Assembly: GCF_000829695.1 (NCBI RefSeq)
Contig: NZ_BBNN01000017.1
Span: 124,001-188,000, forward strand
DNA from: Streptomyces sp. NBRC 110035
GTDB lineage: Bacteria > Actinomycetota > Actinomycetes > Streptomycetales > Streptomycetaceae
Length of the DNA: 64,000 nucleotides
Direction: 5' to 3'
Part shown: positions 9,700 through 19,388 of the stretch, piece after piece
Layout: each line of letters opens with the position of its first letter
Position numbering within the stretch: position 1 is the first letter of the stretch
Notes under the pieces: model-generated
What the model was told of the DNA's origin: nothing
The model's input: the letters and a program-made list of their open reading frames with translations, nothing else
Databases searched by the model: none
Position numbers and translations under genes: made by a program

Positions 9700-10722
9700 A
9701 TGCTGATCGCTCAGCGTCCCTCGTTGACCGAAGAGGTCGTCGACGAGTTCCGGTCCCGGTTCGTGATCGAGCCGCTGGAGCCGGGCTTCGGCTACACCCT
9801 CGGCAACTCCCTCCGCCGTACCCTCCTGTCGTCGATCCCCGGTGCTGCTGTCACCAGCATCCGCATCGACGGCGTCCTGCACGAGTTCACCACCGTGCCG
9901 GGCGTCAAGGAGGACGTCACCGACCTGATCCTCAACATCAAGCAGCTGGTCGTCTCCTCCGAGCACGACGAGCCCGTGGTGATGTACCTGCGCAAGCAGG
10001 GCCCGGGTCAGGTCACCGCCGCCGACATCGCGCCCCCGGCCGGTGTCGAGGTGCACAACCCCGACCTCGTCCTCGCCACGCTCAACGGCAAGGGCAAGCT
10101 GGAGATGGAGCTGACCGTCGAGCGCGGCCGCGGCTACGTCTCCGCCGTGCAGAACAAGCAGGTGGGCCAGGAGATCGGCCGTATCCCGGTCGACTCCATC
10201 TACAGCCCCGTGCTGAAGGTCACGTACAAGGTCGAGGCGACCCGTGTCGAGCAGCGCACCGACTTCGACAAGCTGATCGTCGACGTCGAGACCAAGCAGG
10301 CCATGCGTCCGCGTGACGCCATGGCGTCGGCCGGCAAGACCCTGGTCGAGCTGTTCGGTCTGGCCCGCGAGCTCAACATCGACGCCGAGGGCATCGACAT
10401 GGGCCCGTCCCCGACGGACGCCGCTCTCGCCGCCGATCTGGCACTGCCGATCGAGGAGCTCGAGCTCACCGTCCGCTCGTACAACTGCCTCAAGCGTGAG
10501 GGCATCCACTCCGTGGGTGAGCTCGTCGCCCGCTCCGAGGCCGACCTCCTCGACATCCGCAACTTCGGTGCGAAGTCGATCGACGAGGTCAAGGCGAAGC
10601 TGGCCGGCATGAGCCTGGCTCTGAAGGACAGCCCGCCCGGATTCGACCCGACCGCTGCCGCGGACGCCTTCGGCGCCGACGACGACGCGGACGCCGGGTT
10701 CGTCGAGACCGAGCAGTACTGA
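9700..10722 (+). CDS. rpoA: RNA polymerase alpha subunit
   Basis: RpoA (340 aa) starts RNA polymerase assembly and contacts activators and UP elements. The N-terminal domain (about 1-230) includes [20 protein letters not shown]; the C-terminal helical domain (about 250-315) includes [15 protein letters not shown] and [17 protein letters not shown] 9700 with AGAAGG at 9686-9691 gives the family length; the frame is open upstream to 9625 but that part is not conserved. Confidence 0.99.
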   Translation: MLIAQRPSLTEEVVDEFRSRFVIEPLEPGFGYTLGNSLRRTLLSSIPGAAVTSIRIDGVLHEFTTVPGVKEDVTDLILNIKQLVVSSEHDEPVVMYLRKQGPGQVTAADIAPPAGVEVHNPDLVLATLNGKGKLEMELTVERGRGYVSAVQNKQVGQEIGRIPVDSIYSPVLKVTYKVEATRVEQRTDFDKLIVDVETKQAMRPRDAMASAGKTLVELFGLARELNIDAEGIDMGPSPTDAALAADLALPIEELELTVRSYNCLKREGIHSVGELVARSEADLLDIRNFGAKSIDEVKAKLAGMSLALKDSPPGFDPTAAADAFGADDDADAGFVETEQY

Positions 10723-10892
10723 GGGCTCGGGACCGACGGTTCCGTTTCGGCTGGTCGCGCCCACGCGACGGAGCCGCACATCGGCACCTCCCCGCGCCCC
10801 TGTGGGGCGCGGGGTCTCCGACAGGCAACCGCCTGCTCGGATACTGACCCCGGTACCTGATACGGCCGGGGCAGACACCTAGGAGAGACAGC

Positions 10893-11420
10893 ATGCCGAA
10901 GCCCACCAAGGGTGCCCGTATGGGCGGCAGCGCCGCGCACGAGAAGCTGCTCCTCGCGAACCTCGCGAAGTCGCTCTTCGAGCACGGCCGGATCACCACC
11001 ACCGAGGCGAAGGCGCGCAGGCTGCGTCCGTACGCCGAGCGCCTGGTCACCAAGGCGAAGAAGGGCGACCTTCACAACCGCCGCCAGGTGCTCCAGGTCA
11101 TCACGGACAAGAGCATCGTGCACACGCTCTTCACCGAGATCGGCCCGCGGTACGAGAACCGGCCGGGTGGCTACACCCGCATCACCAAGATCGGTAACCG
11201 CCGTGGCGACAACGCGCCCATGGCCGTCATCGAGCTGGTCGAGGCCCTGACGGTCGCCCAGGAGGCCACCGGTGAGGCCGAGGCCGCGACCAAGCGCGCG
11301 GTCAAGGAGGACACCCTCAAGAAGGACGAGGCCGCCGAGGCCCCGGCCGAGGACGCCAAGGCCGACCTGGCCAAGGACGAGGCCGCCGAGGCCCCGGCCG
11401 AGGACGCCAAGGACGCCTGA
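10893..11420 (+). CDS. rplQ: 50S ribosomal protein L17 with acidic repeat tail
   Basis: L17 (175 aa) lies near the exit tunnel. The conserved core occupies about residues 1-120 ([20 protein letters not shown] at the start). The remaining tail of about 50 residues is rich in Ala, Glu, Lys and Asp and contains a perfect 40-nt direct repeat (11322-11361 and 11373-11412). Tails of this kind vary in length among actinobacteria. A good terminator follows. Confidence 0.97.
   Translation: MPKPTKGARMGGSAAHEKLLLANLAKSLFEHGRITTTEAKARRLRPYAERLVTKAKKGDLHNRRQVLQVITDKSIVHTLFTEIGPRYENRPGGYTRITKIGNRRGDNAPMAVIELVEALTVAQEATGEAEAATKRAVKEDTLKKDEAAEAPAEDAKADLAKDEAAEAPAEDAKDA
11322..11412 (+). repeat. In-gene direct repeat in the rplQ tail
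   Basis: Two perfect 40-nt copies (11322-11361 and 11373-11412) are offset by 51 nt, that is 17 codons, so the reading frame is kept. Each encodes [13 protein letters not shown]. This looks like slippage or unequal exchange that lengthens the acidic tail. Confidence 0.95.
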
Positions 11421-11440
11421 GGCAGTACTGCTTCACGTTG

Positions 11441-11476
11441 AGCGGGTCCGCCCTGGTGAGGGCGGGCCCGCTTTTT
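11441..11476 (+). terminator. Rho-independent terminator after rplQ
   Basis: A 14-bp stem with a single T-G pair (11441-11454 with 11459-11472) and a 4-nt loop is followed by a run of T (11472-11476). It is the clearest intrinsic terminator in the ribosomal part and probably ends the alpha operon before truA. Confidence 0.9.
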
Positions 11477-11536
11477 CGTATGCCTGCTGCCCCTCCTGTC
11501 TCCTGCCCGATGCCGTGCGCCTGAGAGGATCTGTAC

Positions 11537-12400
11537 GTGAGTGACGAAGTGCAGCCCGGACACGTCCGTATCCGTCTCGATCTCTCCTACGACGGGGCCG
11601 GGTTCTCCGGCTGGGCCAAGCAGGCCGGGGGCCGGCGGACCGTGCAGGGGGAGATCGAGGACGCCCTGCGGACCGTCACGCGGTCCGGGGAGACGACGTA
11701 CGAGCTGACCGTGGCGGGACGGACCGACGCCGGGGTGCACGCCCGCGGCCAGGTGGCCCATGTCGACCTCCCGGCCGAACTGTGGGAGCAGCACCGGGAG
11801 AAGCTGCTCAAGCGGCTCGCGGGACGGCTGGCGCGCGATGTGCGCATCTGGTCCCTCGCCGAGGCCCCCGCGGGGTTCAACGCCCGCTTCTCCGCGATCT
11901 GGAGGCGTTACGCGTACCGCGTCACCGACCACCCCGGCGGGGTGGACCCGTTGCTGCGGGGCCACGTGCTCTGGCACGACTGGCCCCTGGACGTCGACGC
12001 CATGAACGAGGCGGCGGGGGGACTCCTGGGGGAGCACGACTTCGCCGCGTACTGCAAGCGGCGGGAGGGTGCGACGACGATCCGTACGCTCCAGGAGCTG
12101 AGCCTGGCGCGCGACGCGGACGGGGTGATCACGGCGACGGTCCGGGCCGACGCCTTCTGCCACAACATGGTGCGCTCGCTGATCGGGGCGCTGCTGTTCG
12201 TCGGCGACGGACACCGCGCGCCCGACTGGCCGGGCAAGGTACTGGCGGCGGGCGTACGGGACTCCGCGGTGCACGTCGTGCGTCCGCACGGGCTGACCCT
12301 GGAGGAGGTCGGCTATCCGTCCGACGACCTCCTGGCCGCCCGCTCCCGGGAGGCCCGCAACAAGCGTGCGCTGCCGGCACCACCGGCCCGGTGCTGCTGA
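11537..12400 (+). CDS. truA: tRNA pseudouridine synthase A
   Basis: TruA (287 aa) forms pseudouridine at positions 38-40 of tRNA anticodon arms. The catalytic Asp lies in GRTDAGVHA near residue 63, after [11 protein letters not shown]. The start is GTG 11537 with GAGAGGA upstream. It follows rplQ beyond a terminator. Its 3' end lies close to a decayed gene on the other strand. Confidence 0.96.
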   Translation: MSDEVQPGHVRIRLDLSYDGAGFSGWAKQAGGRRTVQGEIEDALRTVTRSGETTYELTVAGRTDAGVHARGQVAHVDLPAELWEQHREKLLKRLAGRLARDVRIWSLAEAPAGFNARFSAIWRRYAYRVTDHPGGVDPLLRGHVLWHDWPLDVDAMNEAAGGLLGEHDFAAYCKRREGATTIRTLQELSLARDADGVITATVRADAFCHNMVRSLIGALLFVGDGHRAPDWPGKVLAAGVRDSAVHVVRPHGLTLEEVGYPSDDLLAARSREARNKRALPAPPARCC

Positions 12401-12439
12401 TCCCGGGTCCGGCCCGGCTCTCCGCCCCGCTCCTTGCCC

Positions 12440-13428
12440 AGTTTCCGGCTCCTTCCTCCGCCCAGGTCGTGAGCAGTCCCGCCAGGGCGTCCACGACCTC
12501 CTGGGAGTCGGGTCCCTCGCCGCGGCCGTCCGGGGTGAGTTCCAGGTGCAGGAAGGTGGCGTGGTGCTGCTGTGCGGCCTTGCCCTGCACGTTGGTGGTG
12601 CCCTCGAGGGGCAGCGTGCCGACCAGCCGCGGCAGACCCGCAACCCGTCCGTCTCGAGACGGTCGGCGAGGGCGGACGCCTCGCCGGGCGCGCTCTGCGC
12701 GGCACCGCTGGAGAGGATCGCGTCGTAGCGCTTCGCGGAGGACTCGGCGAAGCCGTGCAGCTGGATGCCGGGGACTCCGCGCTTCTGCAACTCCACGACG
12801 ACGGTGTGGAAGGCGCTGTCCTCACGGTGGGCCACATCGGCGACGGCGTTGCCGTCGTCGTCCTGGCCGTCGCCCGCCCGGCGGTGGGCTCCGGCCAGGA
12901 CGAGCGCACCGCCCGGGTTGTCCTCCAGGAGCCGTACGCCGAGCGCCTCGGTCTCCCGGTCGGCGACGGGGTGCGGCACCTGCGCGTTCCAGCGGACGGC
13001 GGAGTCGGCGTTCAGGTACAGCCGCCCCCAGTGCGCGCTCGCGCCCTTGCCCGAGGCCGCGACCTCGTCGTAGCGCCGGCCGGTGGAGGTGTCGGTGAGC
13101 CGGGTGACGCGCAGGCCGAGGGGGCGAGGAGTGCACCGGCCTCGCGCGCGTCGTGATCGAGGAGCCGTCCGATGCCGCGGGCGAGCCGGTCGCGCTGGTC
13201 GGCGTCGGGGGGCGTGTAGGGACCGTCGCGCTCGAAGGTCTCCGTGTAGGTGAGGACGCGGCTGCGAAGGTCCACCAGTTCCCGCGCTGCTGGAATGGTT
13301 TCCTCCGATTCATCCTCGGATTTCGCCTGGCAGCCCGTCATTGTAAGAACAAGTAGCACCAGGGCGATAATTAGAGCGAAACATGACTGTCTCGTAATGG
13401 TAATTGGTGTGGGGGATGTACGGACCAT
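12440..13428 (-). pseudogene. Lipoprotein gene with two frameshifts
   Basis: Reading from ATG 13428, the product begins with a lipoprotein signal (LVLLVLTMTGC lipobox) and then runs through three frames. Conserved-looking sequence continues across the breaks: frame one to about 13124, frame two to about 12630, then frame three into HHATFLHLELTPDGRG. Each break is explained by one missing base (near 13120-13124 in a G run, and near 12627-12632). The middle contains AHRREDS-like residues (VAHREDSAFHTVV) of unknown function. The signal-peptide codons (CTA, CTT, GTT, ACA) are unusually AT-rich. The 3' limit is uncertain. The gene is divergent from the PgsA-like gene, with 14 bp between their starts. 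Confidence 0.65.
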
Positions 13429-13442
13429 GTAAATATGACCAA

Positions 13443-14639
13443 GTGACACTGCGTAAATCTCTCCCCAAGGTCCGGGTGGCGGCCGCCCTGGTCGCGCTGA
13501 CCGCTCTCCTGGCGTCGTGCGGTACGGCCGACGGTTCCGTGGAGCCGCAGGCGAAGCCGGGAGGACGCTCCTTCACCGTCGCGGCTGCGGGCGACGTGCT
13601 CATCCACCCCGAGATCGTCGAGCAGGCCGCCAAGGACGCGAAGGCGACCGGTGGGGGAGAGGCCGGGCTGGACTTCGGGCCGACGCTCGCCGGGGTGAAG
13701 CCCGTCATCAGCAAGGCGGACCTGGCGATCTGTCACATGGAGACCCCGTGGGCGAGCCCGAGGGCCCCTTCGAGGGATATCCCGAGTTCCTGGTCCCGCC
13801 GCAGGTCCTGACGTCGCTGAAGGACGTGGGGTACGACACCTGCTCCACGGCCTCCAACCACACGTACGACCACGGGCTGGACGGCGTACGGCGTACGGCG
13901 CACGCTGGACGTCATGGACGACCTGGGCCTCGGGCACGCCGGATCGGCGCGGTCGGTCACCCTTCGCGAGGTCAAGGGTGTCCAGGTCGGACATCTCTCC
14001 TTCTCCTGGGAGCCGTTCCTGAACCCGACGCCCGAGAAGCAGAAGTGGGCGTTGAACCGGCTCAACACCGAGGAGATCAAGAAGGCCGAGGCCCGTGCCC
14101 GGGAAGAGGGTGCCGAGGTGGTGATCCTCTCCGTCCACTGGGGGCTGGAGCACTACAACGAGCCCAGCGTGCCTCAGCTGCAGCTGGCGCAGCGGCTCAC
14201 CGAGGAGACCGGCGTCGACCTCGTCATCGGGCACCACGCCCACGTCGTCCAGCCGATCCAGAAGGTGAACGGCACCTGGGTCGCCTACAGTCTCGGCAAC
14301 CAGCTGGCCCGGCACTCCTCCCCGACGGGACTGACCGAGGAGGGGGTCATCGGCTGGTTCGAGTTCCAGGAGACGGCCGAGGGCTGGGACGTCACCGCGC
14401 GCTACCGCACCACGCTGGTGGACATTCCGCCGGAGGTGGAGCCCGGCGAGGAGACACCCGACGGCGCCGTACGGGATCTGCGGCTGGTGGACGCCCAGCA
14501 GATGCTCGACGAGCCCGGTGACCTGTCCGAGGAGCGGCTCGCCCGCTACCGGCTGGCGCTCGACCGGACCCGCGGTTTCCTCTACAACCGGGGTGCCCCC
14601 GGCGGCGACGGCATGGAGCAGCTCTCGCTGGAGAAGTGA
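13443..14639 (+). pseudogene. PgsA/CapA-like poly-gamma-glutamate protein, frameshifted
   Basis: The product resembles the CapA/PgsA metallophosphatase-fold family linked to poly-gamma-glutamate export. A lipoprotein signal (LTALLASC) and AAAGDVLIHPEI lead; later blocks are ASNHTYDHG, VILSVHWGLEHY and VIGHHAHVVQP, all typical of the family. Two frame breaks occur: one base missing near 13748 (after CHMETP) and a 7-bp tandem duplication at 13882-13895. Together they add 6 nt, so the original frame returns and only 13748-13895 is read wrongly. Corrected length is about 396 aa. GTG 13443 is preferred; GTG 13404 is an alternative. No clear ribosome site is visible. Confidence 0.75.
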
Positions 14640-14780
14640 CCGGCCTCATACCCGAAGCCCGCGCCGGGAACACAACCTTGTCGGCGTTTATCAGTCTATT
14701 GAGTGATGACGTCGCACGGTCGCGGTAGTGGTGCGCCGGCGTACGCCCGGCACCCGTGCACAGACCAAGGAAGACCACCG

Positions 14781-17119
14781 GTGACATCGAGTCGTGTCGC
14801 GCCGCCCTCGGCACAGAAGCGCAGCCGCAGACGGGCGGACATGCCGCTGCTCGGCGGCATCCGTCCGCCGATCGCGGTGCTGTGCGCACTGATCCTCGCC
14901 CTGGCCGGGCTGACCGCCCAGGTGCTCGGCCCCGGCAGCGACCCGGTCGTACCGAAGGCCGTGCTCTCCTCCCAGCAGCACTACGCGGAGGACGGGGCGA
15001 TCGCCCTGCGCGCCTCGATCGACGAGCTGGTCACGGACCTGCGGCGCACCGCCACCGCGCTGAACGCCGGGAAGCCGGCCGAGCCGGAGGACGTCCTCTC
15101 CGACCTGGGCACCACGTACCAGAAGTGGACCGGCACCACCGTGGTGGACCTGGAGAGCGGGGACGTGCTCGCCGCACGTGGCGAACGCATTTCCACTCGG
15201 CTGGCTGGACAAGGACGTTCTCACCGGGGGACACGCCCTCATTCCGCGCATGGTGCGGCTGGAGACCGGTGACGTCCGGCTGATGACGATGGCCCTCCTC
15301 GACTGGAAGGGCCGTCCCCAGCAGCTGCTCATCGCCTCCAACAGCCTGTCCGTGCCGCCCATCACACTGGGCCCGTTCCGCACCATGGCCGTGGTCGCGC
15401 GGGGCGGCGAAGTGCTCGCCACGGCAGGCTTCGAGCGGTCCGAGGCGCTCAACTCGGACCAGGAGCGCAAGGAACTCGAGTTCCTCCAGAAGCAGATGAG
15501 CGACCTGTCCGGCCGGGCGGCCGAGCGGACCGAGGACCATCCCGTCACCGCCAAGGAGCCCGGTTCCCGCGGCTACCCCGGCATCAGCGGGTCCGTGACC
15601 GGAGGGGAGCACAACGGCCGTGTCGTCACCGGCGGCTACGCCTCCCTGGCCTCCTCCGACCCCGAGGAGAAGGACAGCGTCGCGGCGGGCCTCGGACTCA
15701 CGGTCGTGGCCATGCTGCCCGTGGTCGCCGAGCAGAGCGGTGCCACGGGCCGCGAGCTGTACGGACTCATCGCGGCCGGTGCCCCGGTGGTGCTCGGCCT
15801 GCTGGCCGCGGCGGTGCTGTGGGCGCGGGTGCAGCGTCCCCTGCTGCGGCTGTTCCTGGAGTCCCGCCGGCTCGCCCGCGGTGACCTGACCCGTCTTGTC
15901 GGTACCTTCCGATGCGGCCGAGGCCGCCCGCATCGGCTCCGCCCTGGAGCGGCTGCGGGGACAGCTCGGCGGCCCGGGCGGCCCGGGCGGCCCCGACGGC
16001 GGAAAGGGCACCAAGCGCGGCGGCAGGGCCCGGTTCGGCATCCGGGCGCAGCTCGCGGTGACCGCCGTACTGCTGCTCCTGTGGTGCGTGCCGGTCGGCC
16101 TGCTCCTGAACCGCACCGACGACTCGGTCGGCGTGCCCGCCCCCATGGTCAACGACCAGCGCGACCGCACCGGCCTGGTGTCCGACCGCGTCCGCCGGGC
16201 GCTCAACGAGGCCCAGGCGGACCTGGTCTCCACCTCCCGTCTCGTCGACGTGGCCGACCGGGCCGCCACCGAGAAGGTGCTCGAGGACGCCCTGCGCCGG
16301 CACACCCGGTACGCGGCGCTGTACGTCGTCGAAGCGGGTGGTGAGGTCGCCGCCCGCGCCGGCGGCGACCCGCACGACTGGAGCGACGAGAAGGATCTGC
16401 CGTTGGTCCGGATCTCCGGGGAGGGCGGCAGGAAGCCGGTGCTCCAGGCCGGCGCGCCCTTGCCGGAACAGGAGGGCGTCACACTGGCCGGCGAGGTGCG
16501 GGTCGAGTTCCTCAACTCGCTGCTGAAGCGTCCCGGCCTCGGTGAGGTCCGTGTGGCGGACGCGAAGAGCCGGACCCTCGCCGCCAGTGACGGCTTCCTC
16601 GCCTTCGAGGAACTGCCCCGCGAGGCCCTGACCGACCTGGTCCGGGCGGGCAGCGTGCAGGTCGGCGCCGGACCCGTCGAGAACGGGCTCCTCGTCCGCG
16701 ACGGCGACACCATCACCGTCGCGGCCGCGGCTCCCTTCAGCGGCGGCGGTGTCGCCGCCGACATCGGCTGGACCGTGGTCAGCTGGCAGAACGCCGACCG
16801 CTTCCAGATCACCGCGTACGAGCAGGAGGACCGCAGCGTACTCGCGGGCCTGCTCGGACTCGCCGCGATCGTGGTCTGCCTGGGCTGGGTGCACCTGGTG
16901 GTCGCCCGGCCCCTGCGCGCCCTCGCCACCAGCGCCGAGAAGCTGGCCGACGGCGACCTCAAGGCGGTGCTCTACCCCACGTACCACGACGAGGTGGGAG
17001 CGGTCGTCCGCAGCCTCGAACTGATCCGCCAGCAGCTCCGGACCCGCCGGCAGCAGCAGACCCGCCGCCCCGCCGACCCCCGACCCGGTGAGCCCCGGCT
17101 CGGCGCCGGAGGAAGGTGA
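14781..17119 (+). pseudogene. Double HAMP membrane sensor-like protein, frameshifted
   Basis: Starting at GTG 14781 (AGGAAG at 14768-14773), the product would be about 778 aa after two one-base corrections: an extra T in the TTT at about 15189-15191 and an extra base near 15893-15896. It has two similar halves, each with a membrane helix, an extracytoplasmic region, a second helix and a HAMP-like segment (RRLARGDLTR; EKLADGDLKAV). No kinase, cyclase or other output domain follows the second HAMP. It ends 6 nt before pgsB and is in the same direction as the PgsA-like gene, so it is probably part of the same unit. Confidence 0.65.
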
Positions 17120-17125
17120 CCCGCC

Positions 17126-18739
17126 GTGCTCTACCTCTACTTCGCGCTGCTGATCTGCTGCCTGCTTCTCTTCGTCGCGGGTGTCGTCGAGCAGCGCCGG
17201 CACCACGCCGCCCTGCACTCCATACCGTCCCGGGTGCTCGTCAACGGCATCCGCGGCAAGTCCTCCATCACCCGGCTGTGCGCCGGCGCCCTGCGCGGAG
17301 GTGACCTGACCACCGTCGCCAAGACGACCGGCACGGCCGCCCGGTTCATCCACCCGGACGCGACCGAGGAGCCGGTCTACGGCAAGTTCGGCATCGCCAA
17401 CGTGGTGGAACAGATCGGTATCGTCCGCCGGGCCGCCGCGTACCGGCCGGACGCGCTCGTCATCGAGTGCATGGCGGTCATGCCGGCGCTGCAGGAGGTC
17501 AACCAGAGCAAGCTGATCCGCTCGACGATCGGTGTGCTGTGCAACGTCCGTGAGGACCACCTCGCCGAGATGGGTCCCACGCTCGACGACGTGGCCCGTT
17601 CGCTGTGCCGCTCGATGCCCCAGGACGGCATCTGCGTCACCGCCGAGAAGGATCGTTTCGACATCCTCCAGGAGGAGGCCGACGCCCGGAACTGCAAGCT
17701 GATCTACGCGGACCCCGAGATCGTCACCGACGAGGAGCTGCGGGGCTTCAGCTGGTTCACGTTCAAGGAGAACGTCGCGATCGCCCTGGTCGTGGCCGAG
17801 CTGCTCGGCGTGGAACGCGAGGTCGCCCTGCAGGGCATGTACGACGCCCCGCCGGACCCGGGTGTGCTCTCCGTGGAGAAGTACGTGACCGAGGAGAACA
17901 AGCGGCTGTCCTTCGCCAACGTCTTCGCGGCCAACGACCCCGAGTCGACGCTGATGAACATCAACCAGCTGCTCGACCTCGGCGCCATCCGCCGCCCGCT
18001 GAACGTGGTGATCAACTGCCGCCCGGACCGGGTGGAGCGCAACGGGCATATGGGCGAGATCATCCCCGACCTCCAGCCGGACCACGTCTTCGTCATCGGG
18101 CATCCCGCCAAGAGCGCCATCGACGCCATTCCCGCCGAGTGGCGGGACCGCGCGGTCGACCTGGGCGGCGAACGCCGGGACGCCCACGCGTTCATGACGG
18201 AACTGCTCGGCCGCATGTCCGACGGCTCCTCGCTCGTCGCCATCGGCAACATCCACGGCCAGGGCGAGGAACTGCTGGAGTACCTGGCCGAACTCCCCGC
18301 GGACGAGACGCCCGACGCGGACCAGCCGGCCGGCCCGGCGCAGCAGACCGGCCCGGGACCGGCGGCCCGGGGCCCGGCCGCCGTTCCGGCGCAGCAAGTG
18401 CCCCGCCTGGACCCGTTCGCCGCCTACCCGACGGCGTACGAGGAGCGCTACCGGGCAGATCGCGGCGGTCCTCACCGACGGGTCGCGCACCGCGACGCTG
18501 ACCGGGAAGGCCCGCACCTTCCAGGAGCCGGCAGCCACCAAGTCCAAGGTGTCGACCCGGGACTGGGTCCGGCTCATGCCCGAGGCGTGGGAGAAGGGTG
18601 CGGAGAAGGAGCAGTGGTTCAAGGACTGGTACGCGGAGAACAAGGACAGCGAGGAGGACGACCTCTTCGCGTTCGCCTTCCAGTACGTGGCCGGCGCTCC
18701 GGACAAGAAGGACGAGCAGGGCACGCTCTACGCCGGTGA
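17126..18739 (+). CDS. pgsB: PgsB/CapB-like poly-gamma-glutamate ligase
   Basis: The first 390 or so residues match the PgsB/CapB Mur-ligase-type family that joins glutamate through gamma-amide bonds using ATP. An N-terminal membrane helix (YFALLICCLLLFVAGVV) precedes the P-loop NGIRGKSSITRL; NVREDHLAEMG and NIHGQGEELL are also family-like. Start GTG 17126 has GGAGGAAGG upstream. After residue 390 comes a Pro/Ala/Gln-rich linker, and from about 18454 the frame is wrong: removing one G from the GGG at 18453-18455 joins it in frame to an NlpC/P60 domain. The true product may therefore be truncated or a fusion. No pgsC-like gene was found nearby. Confidence 0.75.
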   Translation: MLYLYFALLICCLLLFVAGVVEQRRHHAALHSIPSRVLVNGIRGKSSITRLCAGALRGGDLTTVAKTTGTAARFIHPDATEEPVYGKFGIANVVEQIGIVRRAAAYRPDALVIECMAVMPALQEVNQSKLIRSTIGVLCNVREDHLAEMGPTLDDVARSLCRSMPQDGICVTAEKDRFDILQEEADARNCKLIYADPEIVTDEELRGFSWFTFKENVAIALVVAELLGVEREVALQGMYDAPPDPGVLSVEKYVTEENKRLSFANVFAANDPESTLMNINQLLDLGAIRRPLNVVINCRPDRVERNGHMGEIIPDLQPDHVFVIGHPAKSAIDAIPAEWRDRAVDLGGERRDAHAFMTELLGRMSDGSSLVAIGNIHGQGEELLEYLAELPADETPDADQPAGPAQQTGPGPAARGPAAVPAQQVPRLDPFAAYPTAYEERYRADRGGPHRRVAHRDADREGPHLPGAGSHQVQGVDPGLGPAHARGVGEGCGEGAVVQGLVRGEQGQRGGRPLRVRLPVRGRRSGQEGRAGHALRR

Positions 18740-19295
18740 CGCCGGCTTCGGCCCACTGAACACCAGCGGCGCGGAAGGCGGTGACCTGCGCCTGGAACAG
18801 TCCGACTTCTACGACTTCCTCGGTGTCCCATACCCGTTCAGGGACGGTGTCGTCGGGGCGCCGGAGACCATGCGGGCCAGGGCCCTGGACTGCTCCGGCT
18901 TCATCCGCATGGTGCTCGGCCACCGTGCCCGCTACCCGCTGATGTCCTCGGACGGCTCCTCCGGCGACGGGCTGCCGCGCACCGCCAACGGCATGGCCCG
19001 TTCCAAGGTGGGCGCCGACGTGCTCCCGCTCACCGGAGTGGCCGCGGAGGACCGGCCCGCCAACGTCGACCAGCTGCAGCCCGGCGACCTCGTCTTCTTC
19101 AAGCTCGACGCGCGGGCCAAGGACCGGCTGGACCACGTGGGCATGGTGCTCGGCTACGACACCGAGGGCCACCTGATCTTCGTCTCCAGCCGTGAGGAGA
19201 TCAACGGCCCGGCCATCGGCGACGTCGGCGGCGTCTCCCGGCTGGACGGCAACGGCTACTACGCGAAGACGCTGCGCAGCGCGAAGCGGTTGTGA
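18450..19295 (+). pseudogene. NlpC/P60 hydrolase region, out of frame with pgsB
   Basis: This frame encodes QIAAVLTDGSRTATLTG and then an NlpC/P60 fold with the catalytic Cys in ALDCSGFIRMV and the His in LDHVGMVLGYD. Such cysteine peptidases cleave peptidoglycan stems or gamma-glutamyl bonds. No signal peptide or good start precedes it in this frame; a GTG at 18549 is internal to the domain. Correcting one base would fuse it to PgsB (about 722 aa in all). Alternatively a deletion removed pgsC and the start of this gene. Confidence 0.7.
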
Positions 19296-19324
19296 GGCAC
19301 CGGGGGAACGAGGCACGGAAGAAC

Positions 19325-19349
19325 CGGGCCGGTCCCCGGGCCCGGCCCG
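19325..19349. terminator. Convergent hairpin after the PGA-like locus
   Basis: An 8-bp stem (19325-19332 with 19342-19349) lies between the NlpC/P60 region and the oppositely oriented gene at 19389. Its place between converging genes suggests a bidirectional terminator. It lacks T-runs. Confidence 0.45.
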
Positions 19350-19388
19350 CGGTGGCCGGGGTGGGCGAAGGAGCTCGTCCGGTCGTCG

